A DNA stretch of 64,000 nucleotides. Source: Salvator merianae (taxonomy: Eukaryota > Chordata > Lepidosauria > Squamata > Teiidae). Of this stretch, positions 60,416-64,000 are shown piece by piece (the stretch's first letter is position 1; every line of letters begins with the position of its first letter). Made by a program: the position numbers and the translations under genes. The stretch lies in contig QVOM02000116.1 in the NCBI GenBank assembly GCA_003586115.2, forward strand, positions 38,942,128 through 39,006,127, in the 5' to 3' direction. The notes beneath the pieces were generated by a model. The model had not been told where the DNA came from. It saw only the letters and a program-made list of their open reading frames with translations, and made no database searches.

Positions 60416-62229
60416 TCAATGTTAGCTCTCCTTTAAGCAGAAGGACTGATATATGTACTAAATAAAGTCTCGTTAACATGAGAGCAATGCATTTCTTACT
60501 GTAATTAGTTCTGAGAGCTTATTCATGATCTGTCTTAAAAACAGTTGCTAAGCAGCTTGCAAAGTTACCCAGTTTTTCATAGTAGCGAATAGAGCCCTGA
60601 GAAGCAAGTTTGGTCATGTATTGCACATCCACTGAGTTAAACAGTATATTTGGCTTATTCACATGCAAAGATTGGATTTTATTCCTGATCTTTATTTTGA
60701 ATAAGTGCTTTAGTGAGTATGTAGCCACACTTGCTCCAGGGATGTTTGCCTCCTTTCCAGTGCTTCCAAAAGCTTTTGCTGTGAGCTGTTTGATCAGTTT
60801 GCTTAACAGTTTTTCTCACCTTTAAGTACTTTTTCTTCCTCTGAACATTTCCATTCTAAGTGACAACAACAACAAAAACCTTTATAGTGGTAGGTTTAAG
60901 CACCTGGGAGCACCCCTTTCTTCCCTCTCCCACACTATCCTGAAATGTCCATCAGTCCTCCCCTTCTGACACCAAATTATCCAAAGCTTTCTTTTCCACT
61001 GTGGCTCCAGTGGAATTTTCCCTATTTCATTTGGCTGCGCTGACAACAAGAAATATCCATATTGCTGCAATTCAACAGTGCTTGGCTGTCAGGTTACAAT
61101 GAGAAGGGGTGGAGACTGTTGCCAAGGATCTGAAACAAGTGCTGAAATGCCTGATTTGTTATGTAAAAATTTTTAAAATGAAGGGAAAATAGGATGGCCA
61201 TGCCTCTTTTCTGGAAATTGAAATTGTAGCCAATAGTCATATCGTTCTTCCGATTCAAACTACTTTTAAACCACTTATTGGAGGATTAGCAGTCTTCAAG
61301 TTTGAAAGACCAGTATAACCAGCTTGAATAAGGGATCCCATTTTGGTTGTATAAGTAGCCAGAATGCCCCCTCACCAAATTTGAGGTATTTTTGGTATCA
61401 AGACAGACTCTTAGTTTAAAAATGATTTATTTATTTTTAACAAGGAAGTCATCTCTTCTACACTCTCTTGTAGTCCTTTTCAATCTTCAAATGAACCCTT
61501 GTATTTGAGAGACAGGATGCTTATCTCTGTTGTTTTCTTTTTTTTTTAAAGATTGATCATTCAGTGCTTTGGACAAGAGGACAGGCAAAGTTGAAGGAAG
61601 TAGATTGGTTGGCTGGTAAACTTTCTGGGTAGATGGTCTGTATTGTTGCCTCTTTGGGGAGACAAACCCAATTGTAGCTCTTTCTGTAAGAAATAGGTGG
61701 GCTTCCAGTTGCTCAATCTTAATCTGGCATGAAATAATGAGGAAAAAAGTTAGCAAGCTTTCTGTCTCCTGATTCTTGACTTTTCTACACTTCAGTATTT
61801 TTGGCCTATGTATGTTAGAAGGTAATTTAATTAAACTGAATCATTCTAAATTTTGCTCTTTCTAATAGCCATTAAGCTACTTTTTATTTTTTTCATATTT
61901 ACAATCTTATCTAAATTTTGTTGAAGAAAATCCTAGGTGACTAACAGATGATTATACGTTAATGTTGTTCTCAAGATGCCAGTATGAGTGCCTTGCTGTC
62001 TGTGTCATTATCCTCCTAGTTGGAGAATGAATAGCTGCCAGAGGACATAGGTGTATATAGATATCTGAGTGGTGGTTAGTCCTAGTAGATACACTGAAAT
62101 GCTGCGTTGCAGCTTCTTAGGTTTAGTAGGAGATACTCTATAAATGTCTATATTAAGAATGGTCTCAGTTCTTCAACCATGGAGAGGCAACATCACTTTG
62201 AATGAGTATTTCCATCTACTGAAACTTAA
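60416..62229. other. Unassigned intron DNA
   Basis: AT-rich, with a T-run (61538-61547) and an antisense A/T tail (tgatttatttatttttaac near 61423). No exon recognised. Confidence 0.4.
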
Positions 62230-64000
62230 ACCTGCCTATATTTTCCAATTTGTTCAACTGCTTTGTTTACATTTCCATTTTGTTTATATTTCCATTCCCT
62301 TAATAAGTTATATCCTCACCCTACTCTGTGTACCAGATCTTCATCCATTTCTTCTTATCTACTTGGATATGGTTTCATATATTTCTTTTAATTGTTCATT
62401 CACTGGTGATCTTCTTCCATATTCAATCACTTTTTGCTAGTATTCCATTCTCTATTTATTTCTTCTCAATCCATTATAAATATTGCTTTTTACCAAGTAA
62501 AAGTCCAACTTTAATTGTTCTATTACATATACATAACATCTGTGTATTGTCCATTTACTACTGTCTTTCCAGCCTAATATCAATATTGAGATCAGTGCGT
62601 GAATAGTTTGCTTAATTACATAAAACTCTTGTCTCATTTCTCCTCCTCTTAATATACCCATTACTGCCATACTTTTATCCCAACTAATAATATATCCAAT
62701 TATTTTTCCTATCTCCTTCATTATTAATTTCTCATATTCTTGGACTTCTTTGCAGTCCCATATTAAATGCATAAAAGTATGTCTTTCTGCACATCTGTGC
62801 CAACATCTTGGATTAATTGTCAGTCCCATATTCGCCAATTTATTAGGTATTCAGTACCATTTATTTAGTATTTTCATTTTCAATTCCTTCATTCTGTTGT
62901 TCTTATCTGTTACATATTAATTGATTGTTTCTTTAAGTTCTCTTCTAGTTATCTGTAATTCATTTTTCTATGCTTGTAAGTTTTTTTCTCTTATCATTTC
63001 CTGGGATCCCATTAACCTCCTAATAGATTTTCCCCTCGATCCCTTTTGCCGTATAATTTTTTCTTTAATTATTTTTTCAAAGGGGTTATATAATCTTTTA
63101 CATGCTTCCTTTATACTTTCTTGATTGATAAAGGCTAATATTTCATGTACTCGTAGCCAATTTTCTCTTCCTACTATCTCTTCTAACTTTTGTCTAGTCA
63201 TCATTTTTCCTCTTTTATCCGACATATCTTCTAGGTTTAGTAACCATTTTCTCTCAATTTTTTTTACGTTTATTTCATTTATGATCTCTTCCTTACAATT
63301 CAAATATGATATTGGGCTCACCTTTGAGTTTTCATTTACTAACTTTTTGTGCCGTTTGCACCAAACTTCTAATGGTTTTATTAGTCCATAGATTTCCTTT
63401 CCTAATTTATTATTTTTCTTTACAAATATTACTGACTCATTTTTAATTCTATGTAAACATTTTTCAATTTTTACCCATTTTTTATATTTTTTATATTTAA
63501 ATTACCTTCTAACATTCATAGACCAAAAATATTCAATATATTTTTTATATTTTATATTTTTTATATTTTTACCCATCTTTTATATTACCCATTTTACATT
63601 TATATACTCCAGCTCTATAATTTTCCCTAGCTGAAAAGCTTTGTAATAGCCTTCCAACAAAGGCATTGCCCCCCATCTTCCTCTTTCATTGATATATTCA
63701 GTGATCGTTTTCTTATAGTTGGATTTTATTTTTAAAACGCCAGTTATTCAATTTTTTAATCTTATTTTTTAAAAGTTTGCTTCAATACTTGTACAGGAAG
63801 AGTTTGGAATAAATACACGATTTTTGAAGTTATAATTATCTTTAATGCTTTTATCCTTGTTATTATATTCATATACTTACCTTTCCAACCAGCTATTTGT
63901 TAATTTTTTTCAAATTTGATTATAATTTCTTGGTCTCAATACACTTACATTTGTTGCCGCATAAACTCCTAAAGACTTTGTTTTTTAATTCATACCTTTG
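62230..64000 (-). mobile_element. L1 LINE, antisense, continuing past window end
   Basis: On the minus strand, 62968-63321 encodes a 117-codon stretch with RKWLLNLEDMSDKRGKMMTR and EACKRLYNPFEKIIKEK. 62452-62838 encodes 128 codons with CWHRCAERHTFMHLIWDC, the L1 ORF2 C-terminal Cys/His region, followed by SKWTIHRCYVYVIEQLKLD. Sequence to 64000 reads as further ORF2 with stops. 62230-62450 is the likely 3' UTR. The 5' part and RT core should lie to the right of the window. Frames are moderately intact but interrupted. Confidence 0.8.

Larger units (their letters stand above)
47657..64000 (+). other. ZEB1: ZEB1 intron 1 (5' part)
   Basis: Starts at the gtcagt donor. No acceptor followed by the recognisable ZEB1 exon 2 coding sequence is found before the window end, so at least 16.3 kb of intron 1 is present. 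The first 1.1 kb is CpG-island sequence; the rest is AT-rich and carries the mobile elements listed separately. Confidence 0.8.

Overview
The window looks like nuclear DNA of a squamate reptile (lizard or snake). It is AT-rich, has very few exons and carries a squamate-style mix of mobile elements: BovB/RTE, CR1/L3, L2 and L1 LINEs, a Sauria-type tRNA-derived SINE, and several hAT-like or other terminal-inverted-repeat DNA elements. No bacterial genes, operons, CRISPR arrays or rRNA/tRNA genes were seen. I cannot name the species.

Only one protein-coding exon of a host gene is supported: the first coding exon of ZEB1 (+ strand, 47599-47656). It encodes the conserved start MADGPRCKRRKQANPRRNN and ends in a phase-1 splice donor (g|gtcagt). 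It lies in a GC- and CpG-rich block of about 1.8 kb (about 47030-48800), the presumed ZEB1 promoter CpG island. Everything to the left is about 47 kb of gene-free upstream flank. Everything to the right, to the window end, is ZEB1 intron 1 (more than 16 kb), so the remaining ZEB1 exons lie beyond the window.

Upstream flank: a 149-bp foldback MITE (3.5 kb); a CCCTT/CCCTG pentanucleotide array (7.4 kb); a rearranged LINE cluster in which antisense ORF1-esterase fragments sit on both sides of a sense reverse-transcriptase fragment (8.65-10.36 kb); a CR1 tail (14.5 kb); a decayed BovB endonuclease/linker segment (16.3-17.3 kb); a CR1/L3 3' end (18.3-19.15 kb); a 788-bp hAT element with an exact 8-bp target duplication and two internal palindromes (22.8-23.6 kb); an inverted repeat (24.1-24.5 kb); an antisense BovB with RT motifs (24.6-26 kb); an L2 relic disrupted by G-rich DNA (30.3-31.1 kb) followed by a 100-bp tandem repeat (31.2 kb); a CpG-rich 608-bp inverted-repeat element (35.3-35.9 kb); a 5'-truncated L1 with a 16-bp target duplication (37.1-37.7 kb); a SINE with a 12-bp target duplication (40.3 kb); and a foldback MITE whose sister copy lies at 57.6 kb in the intron.

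Intron 1: GC-rich near the exon, then AT-rich, with an antisense CR1/L3 (52.1 kb), a possible hAT relic (53.5 kb), a Sauria-type SINE with a long triplet-repeat tail (55.7-56.1 kb), L2 fragments (56.3 and 58.6 kb) and an antisense L1 running off the right edge (62.4-64 kb).

Regulatory content is inferred only: the CpG-island promoter, a G-rich homopurine tract just upstream of the ATG, a GATA-motif cluster at 38.3-38.7 kb and a perfect forkhead-like palindrome at 50.08 kb. I found no strong evidence for a wholly new coding system. The most unusual items are the palindromic hAT element, the two-copy foldback MITE family, the young-looking CpG-rich TIR element and the inverted LINE cluster.
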